Origin: Beijerinckiaceae bacterium | GTDB taxonomy: Bacteria; Pseudomonadota; Alphaproteobacteria; Rhizobiales; Beijerinckiaceae | Length of the DNA: 14,469 bases | NCBI GenBank assembly: GCA_947456315.1 | Contig: CANGRU010000009.1 | Span: forward strand, 1 to 14,469 | Reading direction: 5' to 3' | Shown: positions 7,893 through 14,469 of the stretch, in pieces | Numbering within the stretch: the stretch's first letter is position 1 | Layout: each line of letters begins with the position of its first letter | The notes under the pieces: generated by a model | What the model was told of the DNA's origin: nothing | Seen by the model: only the letters and a program-made list of their open reading frames with translations | Database searches by the model: none | Translations under genes and position numbers: made by a program

Positions 7893-9209
7893 ATGCACCA
7901 AACACGCACGGGAGAGATCGCAGCCTATGCGCTCCCCGCGCTGCCTTTGGCGCTTCTGACACTCCCGCTGTATGTGCTGGTGCCAGCTTTCTACGCCCGC
8001 GAGCTGATGTTGCCGATAGCCTCGGTCGGCTCGGCCTTGCTGGCAGTGCGCATCATTGATGCTCTGGCTGATCCGGTGACAGGCCTGTTGGCTGACCGCT
8101 GGAAGCCAAGGTTCGGGCGTCGCCGCATCTGGGTCTTGCTGGCAAGCCTGCCCACCGCTTTGGGTGCATTTCTCGTCTTCACACCACCTGCTGATGCAGG
8201 CCTGTTCTACCTCACCTTCTGGGGCGTCATTCTTTCCGTGGCCTCCACCGCCGTGCTCGTGCCCTATGCGGCTTGGGGCGCGGAACTGGCAACCGATTAT
8301 GCGGGGCGCGCGCGTGTCACAGCATGGCGCGAGACCTTTGCTCTGGTCGGCACGCTGCTGGCACTGTTTGCACAGGCGCTCGTTCCGATGGCCGGATTTC
8401 CGGGCGAAGGCGCGGTTTTGTTTGCGCTGGGCCTGTTCACATTGATCACATTGCCGCTGGCCGCACTTGTCTGTGTGGCGCGCGTGCCAGAGCCGCATGA
8501 CCATTCCAAAGCGCCCCTGCCCTTGCGCGAGAGCCTCAAACAGCTTGTTGCCAACAAGCCCTTCATCCGGCTGATCTTTGCTTTTCTGCTGAACGGCTTT
8601 GCCAATGGTTTTCCAGCCACTCTGTTTCTCTTTTATGTGAGCGAGAAACTGGGCGCAGGCACGATGGCCGGTCCTTTGCTCGTTTTGTATTTCCTCTGCG
8701 GAATGGCTGGCGTGCCCTTCTGGCTATGGCTTGCGCGCAAAACCTCCAAACATGTGGCTTGGTGCTGGGGCATGGCGCTTGCCTGTCTGTGCTTTGCACC
8801 AGCGCCCTTTCTGGGAACAGGAGATATCGCCATTTTTGCCGGCGTATGTATCGGCACAGGGCTGGCGCTGGGCGCTGATCTTGTCCTGCCGCCTGCCATT
8901 CAGGCAGATGTTATTGATGTCGACACAGCCGCCACCGGAGAGCAACGATCAGGGCTTTATTTTGCCGCTTGGGGATTGGCGACCAAACTCGCACTCGCTC
9001 TTGCTGTGGGCGTTGCCTTTCCGCTCTTGGGAGCAGCAGGCTTTGATCCGGGTGCAGGACTGCGCAGCGATGCAGGGCTTGCGATGCTCGGCTTTCTCTA
9101 CGCAGGTCTGCCGATTGTCTTGAAAGTCGGCGCGGCCGCCTTGATGTGGCACTTTCCGATAGATGCACAGATACAGGCTGATCTGCGCGCGCAAATCGAA
9201 GCGCGCTAG
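7893..9209 (+). CDS. MFS transporter, MelB/GPH-like
   Basis: 438 aa, ATG 1 nt after the methyltransferase stop, the same spacing as between the first two operon genes. About 12 hydrophobic segments span the protein. The loop after the second segment carries RIIDALADPVTGLLADRWKPRFGRRRIW (53-80), the DxxxDPxxG...GRRRxW signature of the glycoside-pentoside-hexuronide:cation symporter group (MFS_2). Homologues occur as the transporter member of the RpoE-ChrR photo-oxidative stress regulon of Rhodobacter, so a sugar substrate is doubtful; lipid or lysolipid movement is possible given the neighbours, as for other MFS_2 proteins, but this is a guess. Last gene of the operon; its TAG lies inside a CTAG that also gives the stop of the convergent dehydrogenase gene. 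Confidence 0.87.
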   Translation: MHQTRTGEIAAYALPALPLALLTLPLYVLVPAFYARELMLPIASVGSALLAVRIIDALADPVTGLLADRWKPRFGRRRIWVLLASLPTALGAFLVFTPPADAGLFYLTFWGVILSVASTAVLVPYAAWGAELATDYAGRARVTAWRETFALVGTLLALFAQALVPMAGFPGEGAVLFALGLFTLITLPLAALVCVARVPEPHDHSKAPLPLRESLKQLVANKPFIRLIFAFLLNGFANGFPATLFLFYVSEKLGAGTMAGPLLVLYFLCGMAGVPFWLWLARKTSKHVAWCWGMALACLCFAPAPFLGTGDIAIFAGVCIGTGLALGADLVLPPAIQADVIDVDTAATGEQRSGLYFAAWGLATKLALALAVGVAFPLLGAAGFDPGAGLRSDAGLAMLGFLYAGLPIVLKVGAAALMWHFPIDAQIQADLRAQIEAR

Positions 9210-9976
9210 CGCCCTGTGCTTTTGCCCACCAGCCAGAAATAAACCGGATAAGGCAGCATGTTGATGAGCTTCAACATCCACGCCATGCGCTTTGGGAAAG
9301 CGATCTCGAAACCGCCATGCTGGAAGCCATCCACAATCCGCTGCCCCGCTTCCTCGACAGAAATCAGGAAGGGCATCGGAAAATCATTTTTGTCGGTGAG
9401 CGGAGTTTTCACAAAACCTGGGCATACCAGCTGGATGGTAATGCCGAGACGATCCAGATCGAATTTCAGCGCCTCGCACATGGCAATCAACGCTGACTTG
9501 GAAGCCGAATAAGCAATGGATTGCGGCAAGCCACCATAGCCAGCGACAGAGGCATTGACGGCGATCTGTCCACGCCCGCGCTTTTTCATGGCGCGCACCA
9601 GCGGTCCGATCAGATTGACCGTTCCATCCAGATTGACTGCAAAGGTCTTGCGAAAACCATCGCCACCAATGTCATCATCGCTATCTGGAAAATAGGTGCC
9701 GACATTGAGGAAGGCGAGCGCAACAGGACCATGCTCACGTTCGACCAGCTCAACCAGATCACGCATGGCAGTGCGGTCCGTCACATCACCCGGCATGGGG
9801 ATGATGCGGCCATTGGCTTCTGAGGCAAGTTTGGACAGTTCTTCAGCACGCCGCGCAATGGCGACAACTTTAAACCCTTGAGCGGCCAGCTGGCGGGCGA
9901 CTTCAGCCCCGATGCCGGAGCTGGCACCGGTAATCAGCGCCAGACCGTCTTCAGGTTTGGCGCGATAGGGGATCAG
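9206..9976 (-). CDS. Short-chain dehydrogenase/reductase (SDR) with probable CTG start
   Basis: 256 aa if started at the CTG at 9976. The full classical SDR core is readable: the cofactor motif T-G-A-S-S-G-I-G (16-23) in ALITGASSGIGAEVARQLA, an Arg-Arg pair after the second strand (42-43) that suggests NADP(H), NVG (91-93), and catalytic Ser143, Tyr156 and Lys160 (YSASK). There is no ATG, GTG or TTG between the upstream stop and the cofactor motif; the first ATG (9796, residue 61) would cut off the whole cofactor site. The CTG overlaps the chrR-like stop as CTGA, like the GTGA overlaps in the neighbouring operon, and GGAG lies 7 nt before it. The substrate is unknown; an SDR is a usual member of the RpoE-ChrR regulon in Rhodobacter. 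Family call is sure, start probable. Confidence 0.85.
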   Translation of the reverse strand: MIPYRAKPEDGLALITGASSGIGAEVARQLAAQGFKVVAIARRAEELSKLASEANGRIIPMPGDVTDRTAMRDLVELVEREHGPVALAFLNVGTYFPDSDDDIGGDGFRKTFAVNLDGTVNLIGPLVRAMKKRGRGQIAVNASVAGYGGLPQSIAYSASKSALIAMCEALKFDLDRLGITIQLVCPGFVKTPLTDKNDFPMPFLISVEEAGQRIVDGFQHGGFEIAFPKRMAWMLKLINMLPYPVYFWLVGKSTGR

Positions 9977-10731
9977 CGCTTGTCTCCGAACAGACGCTCA
10001 AGCACGCGGCCAAAGGGCCCGGTCAAATGAAGGGGAGCATCGGTCACGGCAAAGCACAGGCAATCTTCACCCGCATCAGCAACGGGCTTGTGATCGAGAT
10101 CCGCTTCGGCAATGGCCATATCGCCACGGCCATAATGGCCGGTCACGTCCGAAAAGCCGCCTTGCAGGACAAGGGTCACTTCGGAGCCCTCATGCGTATG
10201 GGAAGGCATACGGCGACCCGCGCGCACCCAAAGCAGGCTCGCGTCACCGCGTCCCTTATCTTCGATACGGAATTCCTTCACGCCGGGGATTTTGGTGCGC
10301 CAGCGGATGTCATTGAGACCGCGACCCAGATAATTGCGCAGCGGAGGAGGCAGAATGTCCGACCCATAGACAAGCGGTGCAACAGGCTTGCGCGGGGCCG
10401 GCTCGGCATCAAAAATGGCAGCCAGACGCTCATCACGACGCGACAGGGGCGCGGGCTCGAGCTGGTCCAGCTCGGTGCCTGCCAGATTTTCAAGGGCTGC
10501 AACGAAACGGCGGGAATCGGGTTTCAGGATGAGGTGGGAGGCGACAAGTGCGTGGAGGCTCGGATCAAGTGAACCTGCGCCATAGGCGGCCAGAAGCGCA
10601 TCAACAGCTTCGCCCCGGCTCTCAGAACCAATGGTCTCGCGTTTCAAATCAAGCCCCTGCCCGTCTTGTGACCGTCCGCTGTGTGCGATCCGGTCCAGCG
10701 CCCTCGCGCCTGCCTCATCACCAATGGCCAT
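9973..10731 (-). CDS. ChrR-like cupin / anti-sigma-like protein with degenerate anti-sigma zinc site
   Basis: 252 aa from the ATG at 10731. A TTG at 10647 with AGGGG 6 nt upstream would give 224 aa, closer to Rhodobacter ChrR (~213 aa), and may be the true start; numbering here is from the ATG. ChrR holds the ECF sigma factor RpoE inactive until singlet oxygen appears. The anti-sigma-like domain aligns (DALLAAYGAGSLDPSLHALVASHL). In place of the zinc motif HxxxCxxC, however, it reads H66-LIL-K70-PD-S73, and the position of ChrR His6 is Glu41. The C-terminal cupin keeps its metal ligands (H178, H180, E184, H214) and the CLC pair (224-226). No sigma gene adjoins it. It is probably co-transcribed with the SDR gene. 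It may still bind a sigma factor without zinc, as RseA-type domains do, or serve only as a cupin sensor. Family call is firm; function is open. Confidence 0.85.
   Translation of the reverse strand: MAIGDEAGARALDRIAHSGRSQDGQGLDLKRETIGSESRGEAVDALLAAYGAGSLDPSLHALVASHLILKPDSRRFVAALENLAGTELDQLEPAPLSRRDERLAAIFDAEPAPRKPVAPLVYGSDILPPPLRNYLGRGLNDIRWRTKIPGVKEFRIEDKGRGDASLLWVRAGRRMPSHTHEGSEVTLVLQGGFSDVTGHYGRGDMAIAEADLDHKPVADAGEDCLCFAVTDAPLHLTGPFGRVLERLFGDKR
9984..9987 (-). promoter_or_regulatory. Ribosome binding site supporting the CTG start of the SDR gene
   Basis: GGAG on the minus strand (9987-9984), inside the last codons of the chrR-like gene, is 7 nt before the CTG at 9976. This spacing is the main support for a CTG start. 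Confidence 0.5.
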
Positions 10732-10752
10732 ATCAAGCCAATGAATTCATGG

Positions 10753-10782
10753 GCGTTACGCTCCATTCTACATACCAGATCA
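10753..10782 (-). promoter_or_regulatory. Candidate ECF (RpoE/ChrR-type) promoter of the chrR-like gene
   Basis: On the minus strand TGATCT (10782-10777) and TAACGC (10758-10753) are 18 nt apart. This resembles the RpoE promoter pattern of Rhodobacter (TGATC- and TAAGA-like boxes), as far as I recall it. Transcription would start near 10746. Short boxes of this kind can arise by chance. Confidence 0.38.
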
Positions 10783-10795
10783 CTTGACCCAAGTG
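10781..10795. promoter_or_regulatory. Palindromic operator candidate between chrR-like and cysK-like genes
   Basis: CACTTG (10781-10786), spacer ACC, CAAGTG (10790-10795): a perfect 6-bp inverted repeat. It overlaps the edge of the candidate -35 box of the chrR-like gene and ends 3 nt before the candidate -35 box of the cysK-like gene, so a bound dimer could affect both. The binding protein is unknown. Confidence 0.45.
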
Positions 10796-10797
10796 CT

Positions 10798-10826
10798 TTG
10801 TCAGCCGACATGTGGTCAAATTATGA
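10798..10826 (+). promoter_or_regulatory. Probable sigma-70 promoter of the cysK-like gene
   Basis: TTGTCA (10798-10803) and TTATGA (10821-10826) are 17 nt apart, good matches to TTGACA/TATAAT. The start of transcription would be near 10833, leaving a ~28-nt leader before the ATG at 10861. It would lie downstream of the in-frame ATG at 10810 and so argues against that longer start. Confidence 0.45.
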
Positions 10827-10860
10827 CCCTTTCCTCATCAATTTGGCCGAGTTTACCCCT

Positions 10861-11892
10861 ATGAAGACCGCCTCCGACGTCCTCGCCGCCATTGGCAACA
10901 CGCCCCTGATCAAGCTGCGCCATGCCTCGGAGGCCACCGGCTGCACCATTCTTGGCAAAGCCGAATTCATGAACCCGGGCGGGTCGGTCAAGGATCGCGC
11001 GGCTCTGGCCATTGTCCAGGACGCCATGGCCAAAGGCCAGCTCAACCCCGGCGGCTTGATTGTCGAAGGCACGGCGGGCAACACGGGCATTGGCCTTGCA
11101 ATGGTCGCCAATGCTTTGGGCTTCAAGACGGTCATTGTCATTCCCGACACGCAGTCGCAGGAAAAGAAAGACATGTTGCGCCTGCAAGGCGCAGAGCTGA
11201 TCGAAGTTCCGGCGGTGGCCTATGCCAACCCGAACAATTACGTGAAAATCTCGGGCCGCCTTGCCGAGCGTCTGGCCAAGGAGCATCCACAAGGAGCGAT
11301 CTGGGCCAATCAATTCGACAATGTCGCCAATCGCCGTGGCCATTATGAAACCACAGGGCCGGAAATCTTTGCCCAGACGGATGGCAAGGTCGATGGCTTC
11401 ACCTGCGCGGTCGGTACCGGCGGTACGTTGGCGGGTGTCGGCATGGCGCTGAAAGAGCGCAACAAAAACATCAAAATCGCGCTGAGCGATCCGATGGGTG
11501 CAGCCCTTTATCATTATTACGCGCATGGCAGCCTCAAGGCGGAAGGCTCATCCATCACCGAAGGCATTGGCCAAGGTCGCATCACCGCCAATCTGGCAGA
11601 TGCGCCGATTGATATGGCCTTCCAGATTACCGATGAAGATGCGCTGCCCATTCTATTTGATCTGGCGGAGCAAGAAGGCATGTTGCTGGGCGGCTCGGCG
11701 GCCATCAATATTTCGGGCGCCATGCGTCTGGCCAAGGAGATGGGACCGGGTCATACGATCGTGACCATTCTTTGCGATGGTGGCGCACGTTATGCCTCGA
11801 AACTTTATAATCCCGCATTTCTGCGTGAGAAGAATCTGCCTGTGCCGCAATGGTTGGAGCGCACATCCACCATCCGTCCCGACTTTCTATAA
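10861..11892 (+). CDS. cysK: Cysteine synthase family protein (O-acetylserine sulfhydrylase-like, PLP-dependent)
   Basis: 343 aa. The family joins O-acetylserine and sulfide to make cysteine in the cytoplasm. Marks: AIGNTPLIKL (10-19), NPGGSVKDRAAL (38-49) with Lys44 as the expected PLP Schiff-base lysine, the substrate/cofactor loop GTAGNTGIGLA (71-81; classical CysK has TSGNTG here), GTGGTLAGV for phosphate binding, and the C-terminal GGSAAINISGA and LCDGGARYASKLYN. The TAGNTG form and ~343-aa length are shared with a cysteine synthase group common in alphaproteobacteria and near to cystathionine beta-synthase catalytic domains. O-acetylserine is the likely substrate, but O-phosphoserine or another beta-replacement partner cannot be excluded. 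The ATG at 10861 fits the conserved N terminus, though its ribosome binding site is weak. A sulfurtransferase gene follows after 12 nt, probably in one transcript. Confidence 0.88.
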   Translation: MKTASDVLAAIGNTPLIKLRHASEATGCTILGKAEFMNPGGSVKDRAALAIVQDAMAKGQLNPGGLIVEGTAGNTGIGLAMVANALGFKTVIVIPDTQSQEKKDMLRLQGAELIEVPAVAYANPNNYVKISGRLAERLAKEHPQGAIWANQFDNVANRRGHYETTGPEIFAQTDGKVDGFTCAVGTGGTLAGVGMALKERNKNIKIALSDPMGAALYHYYAHGSLKAEGSSITEGIGQGRITANLADAPIDMAFQITDEDALPILFDLAEQEGMLLGGSAAINISGAMRLAKEMGPGHTIVTILCDGGARYASKLYNPAFLREKNLPVPQWLERTSTIRPDFL

Positions 11893-11904
11893 GCGAGATC
11901 TGTC

Positions 11905-12756
11905 ATGACTGATCACCCGCCTGCGCCGCTCGTCTCGACACAATGGCTTGCTGACAAGCTCGGCACGCCGGGTCTCGTCATCATCGATGGCTCTTGGTAT
12001 TTGCCCGCGCTCAACCGCGATCCCCGTCAGGAATATCTGGAAGGCCATATTCCGGGCGCGGTCTTTTTCGATCTCGACGCGATCTCGTCGCATGCCACCG
12101 ATCTGCCGCATATGATGCCGCAGCCCACCGAATTTGCGAGCGCCATGCGCCAGCTTGGCATCAATGATGGCGCGCAGATTGTTGTCTATGACGGGCTGGG
12201 TCTGTTTTCAGCCCCGCGCATCTGGTGGATGCTGAAAGCCTTTGGCGCACGCGATGTGCATGTGCTGGATGGCGGCCTGCCCAAATGGAAAGCCGAAAAC
12301 CGCCCGCTGGAGGATGGCGAAACCAAACGTACGCCGGCCCATTTCAACGCACGCCTTGACCATTCCGTGCTTGCCTCCCTGAGCGATGTGCAACGTGCGC
12401 TCTCGACACAAGCAGCGATTGTGCTCGACGCACGTCCGGCTGAGCGTTTCCGCGGCGATGTGGCCGAGCCCCGCCCGGGCCTGCGGGCGGGCCATATGCC
12501 GGGCTCCAAAAATCTGCCCTTTTCGGCGCTCCTCGAAAATGGCCGCATGAAGAGCCCCGAAGAGTTGAAGGGTGTCTTCACCGCATTGGGGATCAGTTCC
12601 GGACAGCGGGTGATCACCTCCTGTGGCTCGGGTGTGTCGGCGGCGATCATCACCTTGGCGTTGACGGTCGCTGGCCAGAAACCCGGCGCGCTTTATGACG
12701 GGTCTTGGGCAGAATGGGGCAAGCCGGACGGGCCGCCCATCGCAACGGGCGATTGA
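11905..12756 (+). CDS. sseA: 3-mercaptopyruvate sulfurtransferase
   Basis: 283 aa, two rhodanese domains in tandem. The N-terminal inactive domain has IIDGSWYLPALNRDPRQEYL (26-45), GHIPGAVFFDLD (47-58), VVYDGLGLFSAPRIWWML (93-110) and LDGGLPKWKAENRPLE (121-136). The C-terminal domain has LDARPAERFRGDVAEP (174-189), GLRAGHMPGSKNLPF (192-206) and the active-site loop SCGSGVSA with Cys240. The CG[S/T]GV[S/T]A form of the loop marks mercaptopyruvate sulfurtransferases; thiosulfate sulfurtransferases have CRKGVTA. It moves the sulfur of 3-mercaptopyruvate to thiols, thioredoxin or cyanide. Its place 12 nt behind a cysteine synthase gene suggests joint control of cysteine making and sulfur release. 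ATG start with a weak GAG upstream. Confidence 0.93.
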   Translation: MTDHPPAPLVSTQWLADKLGTPGLVIIDGSWYLPALNRDPRQEYLEGHIPGAVFFDLDAISSHATDLPHMMPQPTEFASAMRQLGINDGAQIVVYDGLGLFSAPRIWWMLKAFGARDVHVLDGGLPKWKAENRPLEDGETKRTPAHFNARLDHSVLASLSDVQRALSTQAAIVLDARPAERFRGDVAEPRPGLRAGHMPGSKNLPFSALLENGRMKSPEELKGVFTALGISSGQRVITSCGSGVSAAIITLALTVAGQKPGALYDGSWAEWGKPDGPPIATGD

Positions 12757-12769
12757 TCAGCGCACGGGA

Positions 12770-12787
12770 TGCGCCGGAGGAGGCGCA
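12770..12787 (+). terminator. Weak hairpin after sseA
   Basis: TGCGCC (12770-12775) and GGCGCA (12782-12787) form a 6-bp GC-rich stem around a 6-nt loop, 14 nt after the sseA stop. No T-run follows, so it is at best a factor-dependent or weak terminator. Confidence 0.3.
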
Positions 12788-12896
12788 GATCAGACATTTG
12801 TGCACATATTCCTCCAACTTTGGGCATGACCCCTCAGATCAGATCGTTTTATAGTCACCTCGTCCGGTCTCGGGACTGATCTGCCTCCAGCAGATT

Positions 12897-12911
12897 GGGC
12901 ATGGCGCCTGC
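12897..12911 (+). promoter_or_regulatory. Candidate sigma-54 promoter of glnBA
   Basis: GGGCAT, 5 nt, CTGC: the GG (12898-12899) and GC (12910-12911) pairs have the exact -24/-12 spacing of the TGGCAC-N5-TTGC consensus. Three positions differ from consensus. Nitrogen control of glnB and glnA through NtrC and sigma-54 is well known in this class. A separate TATAGT box (12850-12855) could be the -10 of a sigma-70 promoter, but its -35 is unclear. The rest of 12757-13011 shows nothing else definite. Confidence 0.4.
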
Positions 12912-12936
12912 CCATGGTGGGTGCTAATGAGGCTGA

Positions 12937-13350
<414 letters not shown>

Positions 13351-13370
13351 CATTCAGGCCAGCCTGAATG
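13351..13370 (+). repeat. Perfect hairpin right after the glnB stop
   Basis: CATTCAGGC (13351-13359) and GCCTGAATG (13362-13370) form a perfect 9-bp inverted repeat with only CA between. It begins at the first base after the glnB stop codon. No T-run follows, so it is more likely an mRNA stability or processing element, or a partial attenuator, than a full terminator. The other 116 nt up to glnA hold a smaller CGCCA/TGGCG stem (13392-13411) and the glnA ribosome binding site. Confidence 0.5.
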
Positions 13371-13486
13371 ATCCATTCAACCCACACGTCTCGCCAGGCC
13401 TCAGTTTGGCGGGACTTGCAAAAAATCAGCCAAAACGCAAACCGGCGTCACGGCACCAACTCACCTGAAGAAGAGGGACTTTGACC

Positions 13487-14469
13487 ATGAAGACCGCCAA
13501 GGACGTCCTCAAGGCGATCAAGGACAACGACGTCAAATACGTCGATCTGCGTTTCACTGACCCGCGCGGCAAGTGGCAGCACGTCACTTTTGATCAGTCG
13601 CTCGTCGACGAAGAGATGTTCACCGAAGGCACGATGTTCGACGGCTCGTCGATCGCGGGCTGGAAGGCCATCAATGAATCCGACATGACACTTCTGCCGG
13701 ACCCGACCTCGGCTTGCATGGATCCGTTCTTTGCTGCGTCCACCATGGTCATCACCTGTGACGTGCTCGAGCCGTCCACTGGCGAGCCCTACAACCGCGA
13801 TCCGCGCGGCATTGCCAAGAAGGCTGAAGCCTATCTCAAGTCGACCGGCATCGGCGACACGGTCTATGTCGGTCCCGAAGCTGAATTCTTCGTGTTCGAC
13901 GACGTGCGCTTTGCCTCCGACCCGTACAACACGGGTTTCGTGCTCGACAATATCGAACTGCCCACCAACATGGACACGCAGTATGACGGCGGCAATCTCG
14001 GCCACCGCGTGCGCACCAAGGGCGGCTATTTCCCGGTGCCTCCGGTCGATTCCGCTCAGGACATGCGCGGCGAAATGCTGGCAGCCATGCAGTCGATGGG
14101 TGCGGTTGTTGAAAAGCACCATCACGAAGTGGCTTCCGCACAGCATGAACTGGGTCTCAAGTTCGGCACGCTGACCACCATGGCTGACCATATGCAGGTC
14201 TATAAATACTGCATCCATCAGGTCGCACAGAGCTATGGCAAGTCGGCCACTTTCATGCCCAAGCCCGTCTTCGGCGACAATGGTTCGGGCATGCATGTCC
14301 ACCAGTCGATCTGGAAGTCCGGCAAGCCGGTCATGGCTGGCAACAAATATGCTGACCTCAGCCAGGAATGCCTGTGGTACATCGGCGGCATCATCAAGCA
14401 TGCGAAGGCGCTCAACGCTTTCACCAATCCGTCGACCAATTCCTACAAGCGTCTGGTGCCCGGCTATGA
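13487..14469 (+). CDS. glnA: Glutamine synthetase type I, 3'-truncated by the window end
   Basis: 327 codons are present of about 469; the frame is still open at the last base. It makes glutamine from glutamate, ammonia and ATP as a dodecamer. Start: ATG after AGAGGGA (13472-13478), giving [20 protein letters not shown], the normal alphaproteobacterial GlnA N terminus. Seen motifs: [35 protein letters not shown] (the Asp-Gly-Ser-Ser loop at the active site), [10 protein letters not shown] (metal-binding Glu), [23 protein letters not shown] (metal-binding His) and [14 protein letters not shown] at the end. The adenylylated Tyr would lie beyond the window. It follows glnB by 136 nt and is probably read both from the glnB promoter and from one of its own, which I cannot place with confidence. 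Confidence 0.97.
   Translation, partial: MKTAKDVLKAIKDNDVKYVDLRFTDPRGKWQHVTFDQSLVDEEMFTEGTMFDGSSIAGWKAINESDMTLLPDPTSACMDPFFAASTMVITCDVLEPSTGEPYNRDPRGIAKKAEAYLKSTGIGDTVYVGPEAEFFVFDDVRFASDPYNTGFVLDNIELPTNMDTQYDGGNLGHRVRTKGGYFPVPPVDSAQDMRGEMLAAMQSMGAVVEKHHHEVASAQHELGLKFGTLTTMADHMQVYKYCIHQVAQSYGKSATFMPKPVFGDNGSGMHVHQSIWKSGKPVMAGNKYADLSQECLWYIGGIIKHAKALNAFTNPSTNSYKRLVPGY

Noticed and set aside
7668..8504. 278-codon minus-strand frame across the methyltransferase and MFS genes
   Set aside because: It lies opposite two certain genes, has a Gln/Cys/Arg-rich low-quality composition and has no family marks.
9206..9796. SDR gene starting at the ATG at 9796
   Set aside because: It would remove the nucleotide-binding motif that is plainly encoded in the same frame upstream.
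9973..9979. Programmed -1 frameshift fusing the ChrR-like protein and the SDR
   Set aside because: No slippery heptamer is present at the overlap, and GGAG at proper spacing to CTG explains the arrangement better.
13406..13420. Sigma-54-like box ahead of glnA (TTGGC...TTGCA)
   Set aside because: The GG and GC pairs are two bases too close for a -24/-12 promoter.
13448..14401. 317-codon minus-strand frame opposite glnA
   Set aside because: It is a mirror of the highly biased codons of glnA; the plus strand is unambiguous glutamine synthetase.

Overview
The window looks like chromosomal DNA of an alphaproteobacterium, probably of the Hyphomicrobiales (Rhizobiales) or a close relative. The signs are an HWE-family histidine kinase preceded by an EcfG-type general-stress promoter, a glnB-glnA pair with proteins typical of the class, and a ChrR-type cupin protein beside a photolyase and lipid-modification cluster. 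Base composition and codon use look even through the coding part. The first ~300 bases are visibly more AT-rich and hold no convincing gene.

Layout. (1) 1-395: leader region with an EcfG-like promoter (345-369) feeding the membrane HWE kinase gene at 396-2441. (2) 2456-2852: tRNA-Asn(GTT) on the minus strand with its own terminator, and tRNA-Cys(GCA) on the plus strand; the two are divergent. (3) 2988-9209: a tight plus-strand operon in which the genes are 1 nt apart or share a GTGA overlap: class I photolyase, FAD-dependent amine-oxidase-like protein, DUF1365 protein, cyclopropane-fatty-acid-synthase-like methyltransferase, MFS (MelB/GPH-type) transporter. (4) 10731-9206, minus strand: a ChrR-like cupin protein followed by a short-chain dehydrogenase. 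The dehydrogenase meets the MFS gene tail to tail, the two stop codons sharing one CTAG. (5) 10861-12756: a cysteine-synthase-family gene and a 3-mercaptopyruvate sulfurtransferase gene, 12 nt apart. (6) 13012-14469: glnB, then glnA, which runs off the end of the window.

How the genes fit together. Region 3 plus region 4 has the gene content of the singlet-oxygen/photo-oxidative stress regulon known from Rhodobacter (RpoE-ChrR: photolyase, CFA-like methylase, DUF1365, flavoprotein, MFS, SDR). The core FAD enzyme / DUF1365 / methyltransferase trio probably modifies unsaturated acyl chains already in phospholipids, perhaps in a furan- or methyl-branched-fatty-acid type pathway; the exact product cannot be read from sequence. 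No ECF sigma gene lies beside the ChrR-like gene here.

The most unusual points are these. The ChrR-like protein has lost the zinc ligands of its anti-sigma domain but kept those of its cupin domain. The dehydrogenase has no ATG/GTG/TTG start ahead of its nucleotide-binding motif and probably starts at a CTG inside a CTGA overlap. The CFA-like enzyme lacks two of the bicarbonate-site residues of true CFA synthase. A perfect CACTTG-N3-CAAGTG palindrome lies in the divergent chrR/cysK promoter region.
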